From assembly GCA_963855995.1 (NCBI GenBank), contig OY979716.1:53820158-53884157 (forward strand): a stretch of 64,000 bases of DNA, written 5' to 3'. Every line of letters starts with the position of its first letter. The first letter of the stretch is position 1. This document shows positions 55,219 to 63,964 of this stretch, piece by piece. A program made the position numbers and the translations under genes. Origin of the DNA: Muricea muricata (lineage: Eukaryota > Cnidaria > Anthozoa > Malacalcyonacea > Plexauridae). Below the pieces are notes generated by a model that was not told the origin of the DNA, did no database searches, and saw only the letters and a program-made list of their open reading frames with translations.

Positions 55219-55484
55219 CAATCTTTTCTGCATGTTGTTAAACTATGCAATTGTGGCATAAAAAGTGGAATTTTTTTTCTCTCAATTTTGATATGCCTAT
55301 TCCAAATTACTATTTGACAAAAAACTGTTAATGTACTACTGTTGCTGTCCCAGGCGAACATGCAAGGCGACGGTTACTGAATCTGTAGCAACTGCCATGC
55401 AACAAGTTTTCACATCCCGCACAACAACTTCAATGAAACAGCATGGCACATCTAACAGCTGATGGCCCATAAATAAAACGAAAC

Positions 55485-55565
55485 TGGCAGCGGTGGGATT
55501 CGAACCCACGCCATAGAATGACTGGTGCCTAAAACCAGCGCCTTAGACCACTCGGCCACGCTACC
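55485..55565 (-). tRNA. tRNA-Leu, anticodon TAG
   Basis: Reference form. Confidence 0.95.
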
Positions 55566-55801
55566 ACCTTCATCTCGATGGTGTTTCTTTTTGCTTTAGA
55601 CGCCCTAATTATATATTTAGTATGGTAATCTCTCTCGCTTTCAGGTATTATTTACGGGATTCCTAACATTTTGTACGACAGAAGTAAAATTTAAAAAAGT
55701 AATATTTCCAAATACCTATTTCAGAGAAAGTTTTTCAGAATATATAACATAAAAATAGACCTGGTTTCCAAGGTTATTAATGTTACGAGTCTCAGAATTA
55801 T

Positions 55802-55873
55802 GGGTTTGCACGGGAATCGAACCCGTGACCTCTCGCACCCGAAGCGAGAATAATACCTGTAGACCAGCAAGCC
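55802..55873 (-). tRNA. tRNA-Pro, anticodon CGG
   Basis: As 51971. Confidence 0.88.
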
Positions 55874-56228
55874 GAGAACAATCCCACCAACATCCAACAT
55901 TTTTTTAAGAAAGGATTTGAAAAACAATAACAAGGTAATACCATCGGCAACTGTTATCGAGGTCAGTAAATTTATTGTGTTCTGCACCAGAGATGAACTG
56001 GTGGTTCCAGACCCACTTCCAGATTCTTTTTCAGTCACTATTTGCGCTGTTTGTAATATTTCGTGTAGGACAGAAATTAAATTTTTAAAGCAATACTTTT
56101 AATGGGGCTTCTCGGGAGAAAGTGTGTCAGAACATACAACATTAAAACAAATGATATGCAATCGTCACAAACGTTTCCAAGCTTATCAATCACTAGAAAA
56201 AGTTCTTTTTCTGCAGTTTTTTAATTAT

Positions 56229-56300
56229 GGGCTTGCACGCGGATCAAACTTGTGACCACTCGCACCTTAAAAGAGGAGCACATTACTAAACAAGTAAGCC
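56229..56300 (-). pseudogene. psi-Pro, AAG, C56 lost
   Basis: As 43459. Confidence 0.6.
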
Positions 56301-56423
56301 AGGAATTATTACAGGATATCTAACAATTTGTCACAAAAATAAGAGGAAAATAATCAAAAAAGTATCACCATTATCATTCGTGATCGTGGTTAGTAAATTT
56401 AGTTTTGGTTGTGGCCTGAAGAT

Positions 56424-56496
56424 GGCCTCGTGGCCAAATGGATAAGGTGTCTGACTTCGGATCAGAAATTTGAAGGCTCAAATCCTGTCGGGGTCG
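56424..56496 (+). tRNA. tRNA-Arg, anticodon TCG (class C)
   Basis: Variable region AATTT; B box GGCTCAAATCC. Confidence 0.78.
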
Positions 56497-56762
56497 CAAT
56501 CTTTTCTGCATGTTGTTAAACTATGCAATTGTGGCATAAAAAGTGGAATTTTTTTTCTCTCAATTTTGATATGCCTATTCCAAATTACTATTTGACAAAA
56601 AACTGTTAATGTACTACTGTTGCTGTCCCAGGCGAAAATGCAAGGCGAGGGTTACTGAATCTGTAGCAACTGCCATGCAACAAGTTTCCACATCCCGCAC
56701 AACAACTTCAATGAAACAGCATGGCACATCTAACAGCTGATGGCCCATAAATAAAACGAAAC

Positions 56763-56843
56763 TGGCAGCGGTGGGATTCGAACCCACGCCATAGAATGAC
56801 TGGTGCTTAAAACCAGCGCCTTAGACCACTCGGCCACGCTACC
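56763..56843 (-). tRNA. tRNA-Leu, anticodon TAA
   Basis: Loop TTTAAGC: G36 to A moves decoding from CUA to UUA, still Leu. All other arms are reference form, so this would be a functional isoacceptor switch. Confidence 0.88.
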
Positions 56844-57079
56844 ACCTTCATCTCGATGGTGTTTCTTTTTGCTTTAGACGCCCTAATTATATATTTAGTA
56901 TGGTAATCTCTCTCGCTTTCAGGTATTATTTACGGGATTCCTAACATTTTGTACGACAGAAGTAAAATTTAAAAAAGTAATATTTCCAAATACCTATTTC
57001 GGACAAAGTTTTTCAGAATATATAACATAAAAATAGACCTGGTTTTCAAAGTTAGTAATGTTACGAGTCTCAGAATTAT

Positions 57080-57151
57080 GGGTTTGCACAGGAATCGAAC
57101 CCGTGACCTCTCACACCCGAAGCGAGAATAATACCTGTAGACCAGCAAGCC
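57080..57151 (-). tRNA. tRNA-Pro, anticodon CGG
   Basis: T stem ACGGG/CCTGT: one mismatch. Anticodon stem CTCGC/GTGAG. Confidence 0.83.
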
Positions 57152-57506
57152 GAGAACAATCCCACAAACATCCAACATTTTTTTAAGAAAGGATTTGAAA
57201 AACAATAACAAAGTAATACCATCGGCAACTGTGATCGAGGTCAGTAAATTTATTGTGTTCTGCACCAGAGATGAACTGGTGGTTCCAGACCCACTTCCAG
57301 ATTCTTTTTCAGTCACTATTTGCGCTGTTTGTAATATTTCGTGTAGGACAGAAATTAAAATTTTAAAGCAATAGTTTTAATGGGGCTTCTCGGGAGAAAG
57401 TGTGTCAGAACATACAACATTAAAATAAATCATATGCAATCGTCACAAACGTTTCCAAGCTTATCAATCACTCAAGAAAGTTCTTATTGTGCAGTTTTTT
57501 AACTAT

Positions 57507-57578
57507 GGGCTTGCACGCGGATCGAACTTGTGACCACTCGCACCTTAAAAGAGGAGCACATTACTAAACAAGTAAGCC
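57507..57578 (-). pseudogene. psi-Pro, AAG
   Basis: As 15162. Confidence 0.63.
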
Positions 57579-57701
57579 AGGAATTATTAAAGGATATCTA
57601 ACAATTTGTCAATAAAATAAGAGGAAAATAATCCAAAAAGTATCACCATTATCATTCTTGATCGTGGTTCGTAAATTTAGTTTTGGTTGTGGCCTGAAGA
57701 C

Positions 57702-57774
57702 GGCCTCGTGGCCTAATGGATGAGGTGTCTGACTTCGGATCAGAAAATTGAAGGTTCAAATCCTGTCGGGGTTG
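57702..57774 (+). tRNA. tRNA-Arg, anticodon TCG (class A)
   Basis: Same as 42380. Confidence 0.87.
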
Positions 57775-58039
57775 CAATATTTTCTGCATGTTGTTAAACT
57801 ATGCAATTGTGACATAAAAAGTGGAATTTTTTTCTCTGAATTTTGATATGCCTCTTCCAAATTACTATTTGACAAAAAACTGTTAATGTACTACTGTTGC
57901 TGTGCCAGGCGAACATGCAAGGCGAGGGTTACTGAATCTCTAGCAACTGCCATGAAACAAGTTTCCACATCCCGCACAACAACTTCAATGAAACAGCATG
58001 GTACAACTAACAACTGATGGCCCATAAATAAAATGAAAC

Positions 58040-58120
58040 TGGCAGCGGTGGGATTCGAACCCACACCATAGAATGACTGGTGCCTAAAATCAGCGCCTTA
58101 GACCACTCGGCAACGCTACC
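58040..58120 (-). tRNA. tRNA-Leu, anticodon TAG, weakened
   Basis: Class A position without the T-stem deletion. Anticodon stem CTGAT/ACCAG has a mismatch; GTTGCCGAG replaces GTGGCCGAG. Confidence 0.75.
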
Positions 58121-58356
58121 ACCTTCATCTCCATGGTGTTTCTTTTTGCTTTACGCGCCCTAATTATATATTTAGTAAGGGTATCTCTCTCGCTTTCAGG
58201 TATTATTTACGGGATTCCTAACATTTTCTACCACAGAAGTAAAATTTAAAAAAGTAATATTTCCAAATACCTATTTCGGAGAAAGTTTTTCAGAATATAT
58301 AACATAAAAATAGACCTGGTTTCCAAAGTTAGTAATGCTACAAGTCCCGGAATTAT

Positions 58357-58428
58357 GGGTTTGCACGGGAATCGAACCCGTGACCTCTCGCACCCGAAGC
58401 GAGAATGATACCTGTAGACCAGGAAGCC
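58357..58428 (-). tRNA. tRNA-Pro, anticodon CGG
   Basis: C discriminator; two acceptor mismatches as at 1923. Confidence 0.85.
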
Positions 58429-58783
58429 GAGAACAATCCCACCAACATCCAACATTTTTTTAAGAAAGGATTTGAAAAAAAATAACAAGGTAATACCATC
58501 GGCAACTGTGATCGAGGTCAGTAAATTTATTGTGTTCTGCACCAGACATGAACTGGTGGTTCCAGACCCACTTCCAGATTCTTTTTCAGTCACTATTTGC
58601 GCTGTTTGTAATATTTCGTGTAGGACAGAAATTAAATTTTTAAAGCAATACTTTTAATGGGGCTTATCGGGAGAAGGTGTGTCAGAACATAAAACATTAA
58701 AATAAATGATATGCAATCGTCACAAACGTTTCCAAGCTTATCAATCACTCAAAAAAGTTCTTTTTCTGCAGTTTTTTAATTAT

Positions 58784-58855
58784 GGGCTTGCACGCGGATC
58801 AAACTTGTGACCACTCGCACCTTAAAAGAGGAGCACATTACTAAACAAGTAAGCC
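58784..58855 (-). pseudogene. psi-Pro, AAG, C56 lost
   Basis: As 43459. Confidence 0.6.
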
Positions 58856-58978
58856 AGAAATTATTACAGGATATCTAACAATTTGTCACAAAAATAAGAG
58901 GAAAATAATCAAAAAAGTATCACCATGATCATTCGTGATTGTGGTTAGTAAATTTAGTTTTGGTTGTGGCCTGAAGAT

Positions 58979-59051
58979 GGCCTCGTGGCCAAATGGATAA
59001 GGTGTCTGACTACGGATCAGAAAATTGAAGGCTCAAATCCTGTTGGGGTCG
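58979..59051 (+). tRNA. tRNA-Arg, anticodon ACG (class B)
   Basis: Acceptor 3-prime strand TGGGGTC, otherwise as 43654. Confidence 0.82.
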
Positions 59052-59317
59052 CAATCTTTTCTGCATGTTGTTAAACTATGCAATTGTGGCATAAAAAGTG
59101 GAATTTTTTTTCTGTCAATTTTGATATGCCTATTCCAAATTACTATTTGACAAAAAACTGTTAATGTACTACTGTTGCTGTCCCAGGCGAACATGCAAGG
59201 CGAGGGTTACTGAATCTGTAGCAACTGCCATGCAACAAGTTTTCACATCCCGCACAACAACTTCAATGAAACAGCATGGCACATCTAACAGCTGATGGCC
59301 CATAAATAAAACGAAAC

Positions 59318-59398
59318 TGGCAGCGGTGGGATTCGAACCCACGCCATAGAATGACTGGTGCCTAAAACCAGCGCCTTAGACCACTCGGCCACGCTACC
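59318..59398 (-). tRNA. tRNA-Leu, anticodon TAG
   Basis: Reference form. Confidence 0.95.
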
Positions 59399-59634
59399 AC
59401 CTTCATCTCCATGGTGTTTCTTTTTGCTTTACGCGCCCTAATTATATATTTAGTAAGGCAATCTCTCTCGCTTTCAGGTATTATTTACGGGATTCCTAAC
59501 ATTTTCTACGACAGAAGTAAAATTTAAAAAAGTAATATTTCCAAATACCTATTTCGGAGAAAGTTTTTCAGAATATATAACATAAAAATAGACCTGGTTT
59601 CCAAAGTTAGTAATGTTACAAGTCCCGGAATTAT

Positions 59635-59706
59635 GGGTTTGCACGGGAATCGAACCCGTGACCTCTCGCACCCGAAGCGAGAATGATACCTGTAGACCAG
59701 GAAGCC
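59635..59706 (-). tRNA. tRNA-Pro, anticodon CGG
   Basis: Same as 58357. Confidence 0.85.
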
Positions 59707-60061
59707 GAGAACAATCCCACCAACATCCAACATTTTTTTAAGAAAGGATTTGAAAAAAAATAACAAGGTAATACCATCGGCAACTGTGATCGAGGTCAGT
59801 AAATTTATTGTGTTCTGCACCAGACATGAACTGGTGGTTCCAGACCCACTTCCAGATTCTTTTTCAGTCACTATTTGCGCTGTTTGTAATATTTCGTGTA
59901 GGACAGAAATTAAATTTTTAAAGCAATACTTTTAATGGGGCTTATCGGAAGAAAGTGTGTCAGAACATAAAACATTAAAATAAATGATATGCAATCGTCA
60001 CAAACGTTTCCAAGCTTATCAATCACTCAAAAAAGTTCTTTTTCTGCAGTTTTTTAATTAT

Positions 60062-60133
60062 GGGCTTGCACGCGGATCAAACTTGTGACCACTCGCACCT
60101 TAAAAGAGGAGCACATTACTAAACAAGTAAGCC
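60062..60133 (-). pseudogene. psi-Pro, AAG, C56 lost
   Basis: As 43459. Confidence 0.6.
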
Positions 60134-60256
60134 AGGAATTATTACAGGATATCTAACAATTTGTCACAAAAATAAGAGGAAAATAATCAAAAAAGTATCA
60201 CCATGATCATTCGTGATTGTGGTTAGTAAATTTAGTTTTGGTTGTGGCCTGAAGAT

Positions 60257-60329
60257 GGCCTCGTGGCCAAATGGATAAGGTGTCTGACTACGGATCAGAA
60301 AATTGAAGGCTCAAATCCTGTTGGGGTCG
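60257..60329 (+). tRNA. tRNA-Arg, anticodon ACG (class B)
   Basis: Same as 58979. Confidence 0.82.
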
Positions 60330-60595
60330 CAATCTTTTCTGCATGTTGTTAAACTATGCAATTGTGGCATAAAAAGTGGAATTTTTTTTCTGTCAATTTT
60401 GATATGCCTATTCCAAATTACTATTTGACAAAAAACTGTTAATGTACTACTGTTGCTGTCCCAGGCGAACATGCAAGGCGAGGGTTACTTAATCTGTAGC
60501 AACTGCCATGCAACAAGTTTTCACATCCCGCACAACAACTTCAATGAAACAGCATGGCACATCTAACAGCTGATGGCCCATAAATAAAACGAAAC

Positions 60596-60676
60596 TGGCA
60601 GCGGTGGGATTCGAACCCACGCCATAGAATGACTGGTGCCTAAAACCAGCGCCTTAGACCACTCAACCACGCTACC
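60596..60676 (-). tRNA. tRNA-Leu, anticodon TAG
   Basis: D arm GGTTGAGTGG, as at 27688. Confidence 0.92.
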
Positions 60677-60911
60677 ACCTTCATCTCAATGGTGTTTCTT
60701 TTTGCTTTACGCGCCCTAATTATACATTTAGTATGGCAATCTCTCTCGCTTTCAGGTATTATTTACGGGATTCCTAACATTTTGTACGACAGAAGTAAAA
60801 TTTAAAAAAGTAATACTTCCAAATACCTATTTCAAAGAAAGTTTTTCAGAATATATAACATAAAAATAGACCAGGTTTCCAAAGTTAGAATGTTACGAGT
60901 CCCAGAATTAT

Positions 60912-60983
60912 GGGTTTGCACGGGAATCGAACCCGTGACCTCTCGCACTCGAAGCGAGAATAATACCTGTAGACCAGCAAGCC
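60912..60983 (-). tRNA. tRNA-Pro, anticodon CGG
   Basis: Loop TTCGAGT (G37 to A). Acceptor as at 30559. Confidence 0.86.
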
Positions 60984-61338
60984 GAGAACAATCCCACCAA
61001 CATCCAACATTTTTTTAAGAAAGGATTTGAAAAACAATAACAAGGTAATACCATCGGCAACTGTGATCGAGGTCAGTAAATTTATTGTGTTCTGCACCAG
61101 AGATGAACTGGTGGTTCAAGACCCACTTCCAGATTCTTTTTCAGTCACTATTTGCGCTGTTTGTAATAATTCGTGTAGGACAGAAATTAAATTTTTAAAG
61201 CAATACTTTTAATGGGGCTTCTCGGGAGAAAGTGTGTCAGAACATACAACATTAAAATAAATGATATGCAATCGTCACAAACGTTTCCAAGCTTATCAAT
61301 CACTCAAAAAAGTTCTTTTTCTGCAGTTTTTTAATTAT

Positions 61339-61410
61339 GGGCTTGCACGCGGATCAAACTTGTGACCACTCGCACCTTAAAAGAGGAGCACATTACTAAA
61401 CAAGTAAGCC
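61339..61410 (-). pseudogene. psi-Pro, AAG, C56 lost
   Basis: As 43459. Confidence 0.6.
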
Positions 61411-61533
61411 AGGAATTATTACAGGATATCTAACAATTTGTCACAAAAATAAGAGGAAAATAATCAAAAAAGTATCACCATTATCATTCGTGATCGTGGT
61501 TAGTAAATTTAGTTTTGGTTGTGGCCTGAAGAT

Positions 61534-61606
61534 GGCCTCGTGGCCAAATGGATAAGGTGTCTGACTTCGGATCAGAAAATTGAAGGCTCAAATCCTGTCG
61601 GGGTCG
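61534..61606 (+). tRNA. tRNA-Arg, anticodon TCG (class C)
   Basis: GGCTCAAATCC B box; acceptor ends CGGGGTC. Confidence 0.8.
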
Positions 61607-61871
61607 CAATCTTTTCTGCATGTTGTTAAACTATGCAATTGTGGCATAAAAAGTGGAATTTTTTTCTCTCAATTTTGATATGCCTATTCCAAATTACTAT
61701 TTGACAAAAAACTGTTAATGTACTACTGTTGCTGTCCCAGGCGAACATGCAAGGAGAGGGTTACTGAATCTGTAGCAACTGCCATGCAACAAGTTTCCAC
61801 ATCCCGCACAACAACTTCAATGAAACAGCATGGCACATCTAACAGCTGATGGCCCATAAATAAAACGAAAC
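61607..61871. other. Spacer Arg to Leu, representative
   Basis: 265 bp between convergent genes. It begins with the Arg T-run terminator and ends with the Leu T-run (A-run on +). It contains an inverted repeat around TGCCATGC/GCATGGCA (see 63057-63112). No reading frame or other RNA family recognised. Confidence 0.8.
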
Positions 61872-61952
61872 TGGCAGCGGTGGGATTCGAACCCATGCCA
61901 TAGAATGACTGGTGCCTAAAACCAGCGCCTTAGACCACTTGGCCACGCTACC
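61872..61952 (-). tRNA. tRNA-Leu, anticodon TAG
   Basis: D arm GCCAAGTGG; T stem ATGGG/CCCAC keeps four pairs. Confidence 0.9.
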
Positions 61953-62188
61953 ACCTTCATCTCCATGGTGTTTCTTTTTGCTTTAGACGCCCTAATTATA
62001 TATTTAGTATGGTAATCTCTCTCGCTTTCAGGTATTATTTACGGGATTCCTAACATTTTGTACGACAGAAGTAAAATTTAAAAAAGTAATATTTCCAAAT
62101 ACCTATTTCGGAGAAAGTTTTTCAGAATATATAACATAAAAATAGACCTGGTTTCCAAAGTTAGTAATGTTACGAGTCCCAGAATTAT
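61953..62188. other. Spacer Leu to Pro, representative
   Basis: 236 bp, AT-rich. The right-hand 160 bp (from about 62026) aligns with the DNA left of psi-Pro (from about 62416). An A5 run (T5 on the minus strand) lies 46 nt downstream of Pro and is its first plausible Pol III stop. Nothing else recognised. Confidence 0.7.
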
Positions 62189-62372
62189 GGGTTTGCACGG
62201 GAATCGAACCCGTGACCTCTCGCACCCGAAGCGAGAATAATACCTGTAGACCAGCATGCCGAGAACAATCCCACCAACATCCAACATTTTTTTAAGAAAG
62301 GATTTGAAAAACAATAACAAGAAAATACCATCGGCAACTGTGATCGAGGTCAGTAAATTTATTGTGTTCTGC
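62026..62372. repeat. Half-repeat A, centred on Pro
   Basis: Flanks plus tRNA-Pro. Both flanks align in order with half-repeat B: TTTCAG, then TAACATTTT..GACAG, GGAGAAAGT, TTTCCAA, the tRNA, then ATCGAGGTCAGTAAATTTA. This points to an ancient duplication of a unit of roughly 0.4 kb with one Pro gene. Confidence 0.8.
62189..62260 (-). tRNA. tRNA-Pro, anticodon CGG
   Basis: Acceptor GGCATGC/GCAAACC: C3-A70 and A4-A69 mismatched. Confidence 0.84.
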
Positions 62373-62615
62373 ACCAGAGATGAACTGGTGGTTCCAGACC
62401 CACTTCCAGATTCTTTTTCAGTCACTATTTGCGCTGTTTGTAATATTTTGTGTAGGACAGAAATTAAATTTTTAAAGCAATACTTTTAATGGGGCTTCTC
62501 GGGAGAAAGTGTGTCAGAACATACAACATTAAAATAAATGATATGCAATCGTCACAAACGTTTCCAAGCTTATCAATCACTCAACAAAGTTCTTTTTCTG
62601 CAGTTTTTTAATTAT
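62261..62615. other. Spacer Pro to psi-Pro, representative
   Basis: 355 bp with no recognised gene. It encodes the recurring 61-codon (+) and 115-codon (-) frames, which I regard as chance frames. It contains a strong small hairpin (CACCAG, 7-nt loop, CTGGTG) followed by a B-box-like GGTTCCAGACC and a T5 run. It is one of the least variable parts of the unit. Confidence 0.7.
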
Positions 62616-62803
62616 GGGCTTGCACGCGGATCAAACTTGTGACCACTCGCACCTTAAAAGAGGAGCACATTACTAAACAAGTAAGCCAGGAATTATTACA
62701 GGATATGTAACAATTTGTCACAAAAATAAGAGGAAAATAATCAAAAAAGTATCACCATTATCATTCGTGATCGTGGTTAGTAAATTTAGTTTTGGTTGTG
62801 GCC
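62416..62803. repeat. Half-repeat B, centred on psi-Pro
   Basis: Diverged sister of half-repeat A: TTTCAG, TAATATTTC..GACAG, GGGAGAAAGT, TTTCCAA, psi-Pro, then ATCGTGGTTAGTAAATTTA. Collinearity on both sides shows that the two tRNA-like elements arose from one. Confidence 0.8.
62616..62687 (-). pseudogene. psi-Pro, AAG, C56 lost
   Basis: As 43459. Confidence 0.6.
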
Positions 62804-62810
62804 TGAAGAT
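62688..62810. other. Spacer between divergent psi-Pro and Arg
   Basis: 123 bp upstream of both the minus-strand psi-Pro and the plus-strand Arg gene. It aligns with the DNA right of Pro (about 62261-62372), sharing for example GTGATCGNGG followed by AGTAAATTTA. No clear TATA-type upstream element is seen; expression would rest on the internal A and B boxes. Confidence 0.7.
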
Positions 62811-62883
62811 GGCCTCGTGGCCAAATGGATAAGGTGTCTGACTTCGGATCAGAAAATTGAAGGCTCAAATCCTGTCGGGGTTG
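62811..62883 (+). tRNA. tRNA-Arg, anticodon TCG (class C)
   Basis: As 61534 but acceptor ends CGGGGTT. Confidence 0.8.
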
Positions 62884-62888
62884 CAATC

Positions 62889-62892
62889 TTTT
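62889..62892 (+). terminator. Pol III T4 stop after Arg (last unit shown)
   Basis: TTTT begins 6 nt after the Arg discriminator. It is kept in nearly every unit as CAATCTTTTC, CAATATTTTC or CATTATTTTC. Confidence 0.75.
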
Positions 62893-63056
62893 CTGCATGT
62901 TGTTAAACTATGCAATTGTGGCATAAAAAGTGGAATTTTTTTCTCTCAATTTTGATATGCCTATTCCAAATTACTATTTGACAAAAAACTGTTAATGTAC
63001 TACTGTTGCTGTCCCAGGCGAACATGCAAGGAGAGGGTTACTGAATCTGTAGCAAC

Positions 63057-63112
63057 TGCCATGCAACAAGTTTCCACATCCCGCACAACAACTTCAATGA
63101 AACAGCATGGCA
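63057..63112. other. Inverted repeat in Arg to Leu spacer (last unit shown)
   Basis: TGCCATGC at 63057-63064 pairs with GCATGGCA at 63105-63112, and inside these GTTTC pairs with GAAAC. It gives a 13-bp stem with a 5/1 internal loop and a 24-nt end loop. Present in nearly all units. One rearrangement joint (near 27597) lies at its left arm. Confidence 0.7.
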
Positions 63113-63138
63113 CATCTAACAGCTGATGGCCCATAAAT

Positions 63139-63142
63139 AAAA
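63139..63142 (-). terminator. Pol III T4 stop after Leu (last unit shown)
   Basis: AAAA on + reads TTTT on the Leu strand, 6 nt beyond the discriminator. Absent at the Leu copies of 14418, 15694, 18244, 20798, 23347 and 24621. Confidence 0.7.
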
Positions 63143-63148
63143 CGAAAC

Positions 63149-63229
63149 TGGCAGCGGTGGGATTCGAACCCATGCCATAGAATGACTGGTGCCTAAAACC
63201 AGCGCCTTAGACCACTTGGCCACGCTACC
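63149..63229 (-). tRNA. tRNA-Leu, anticodon TAG
   Basis: Same as 61872. Confidence 0.9.
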
Positions 63230-63414
63230 ACCTTCATCTCCATGGTGTTTCTTTTTGCTTTAGACGCCCTAATTATATATTTAGTATGGTAATCTCTCTC
63301 GCTTTCAGGTATTATTTACGGGATTCCTAACATTTTGTACGACAGAAGTAAAATTTAAAAAAGTAATATTTCCAAATACCTATTTCGGAGAAAGTTTTTC
63401 AGAATATATAACAT

Positions 63415-63419
63415 AAAAA
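63415..63419 (-). terminator. First T-run downstream of Pro (last unit shown)
   Basis: T5 on the minus strand, 46 nt beyond the Pro discriminator. Pro precursors would carry a long 3-prime trailer. Confidence 0.5.
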
Positions 63420-63465
63420 TAGACCTGGTTTCCAAAGTTAGCAATGTTACGAGTCCCAGAATTAT

Positions 63466-63537
63466 GGGTTTGCACGGGAATCGAACCCGTGACCTCTCGC
63501 ACCCGAAGCGAGAATAATACCTGTAGACCAGCAAGCC
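63466..63537 (-). tRNA. tRNA-Pro, anticodon CGG
   Basis: As 30559. Confidence 0.88.
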
Positions 63538-63648
63538 GAGAACAATCCCACCAACATCCAACATTTTTTTAAGAAAGGATTTGAAAAACAATAACAAGGT
63601 AATACCATCGGCAACTGTGATCGAGGTCAGTAAATTTATTGTGTTCTG

Positions 63649-63667
63649 CACCAGAGATGAACTGGTG
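63649..63667. other. Conserved 6-bp stem, 7-nt loop hairpin (last unit shown)
   Basis: CACCAG, loop AGATGAA, CTGGTG: anticodon-arm geometry in the Pro to psi-Pro spacer. On the minus strand the loop reads TTCATCT, with T at position 33 and CAT in the anticodon place. No convincing acceptor or D arm surrounds it. Confidence 0.5.
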
Positions 63668-63892
63668 GTTCCAGACCCACTTCCAGATTCTTTTTCAGTC
63701 ACTATTTGCGCTGTTTGTAATATTTCGTGTAGGACAGAAATTAAATTTTTAAAGCAATACTTTTAATGGGGCTTCTCGGGAGAAAGTGTGTCAGAACATA
63801 CAACATTAAAATAAATGATATGCAATCGTCACAAACGTTTCCAAGCTTATCAATCACTCAACAAAGTTCTTTTTCTGCAGTTTTTTAATTAT

Positions 63893-63964
63893 GGGCTTGC
63901 ACGCGGATCAAACTTGTGACCACTCGCACCTTAAAAGAGGAGCACATTACTAAACAACTAAGCC
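63893..63964 (-). pseudogene. psi-Pro, AAG, C56 lost
   Basis: As 43459, with CTAAGCC in the acceptor (one further change). Confidence 0.6.

Larger units (their letters stand above)
53871..57701. repeat. Higher-order repeat ABC, 3,831 bp, second copy
   Basis: Units A (53871), B (55146) and C (56424). C differs from the first copy mainly in the Arg T arm (GGCTCAAATCC here, GTCTCAAATTC there). Confidence 0.88.
61534..62810. repeat. Representative complete unit (1,277 bp, class C)
   Basis: A clean example of the repeat: Arg 61534-61606 (+), Leu 61872-61952 (-), Pro 62189-62260 (-), psi-Pro 62616-62687 (-). The unit starting at 62811 is its near-identical neighbour. Arg/Leu are convergent and psi-Pro/next Arg are divergent, so Leu, Pro and psi-Pro could in principle be read through in the order psi-Pro, Pro, Leu where terminators are weak. 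Confidence 0.95.

Noticed and set aside
63649-63667. Hidden tRNA-Met (CAT) on the minus strand
   Set aside because: The anticodon-like hairpin has no matching acceptor strands, D arm or proper T arm within tRNA distance. Kept only as a low-confidence remnant.
63355-63702. A 115-codon frame on - through the Pro gene
   Set aside because: It reads straight through tRNA-Pro and its flanks, and is broken or shortened in many units. Shadow of the repeat.
63581-63766. A 61-codon frame on + between Pro and psi-Pro, present in most units (starts MKNNN)
   Set aside because: It recurs only because the unit recurs. Changes among copies are freely replacement type, the minus strand is open over the same bases, and no Pol II signals, homology or start context support it.
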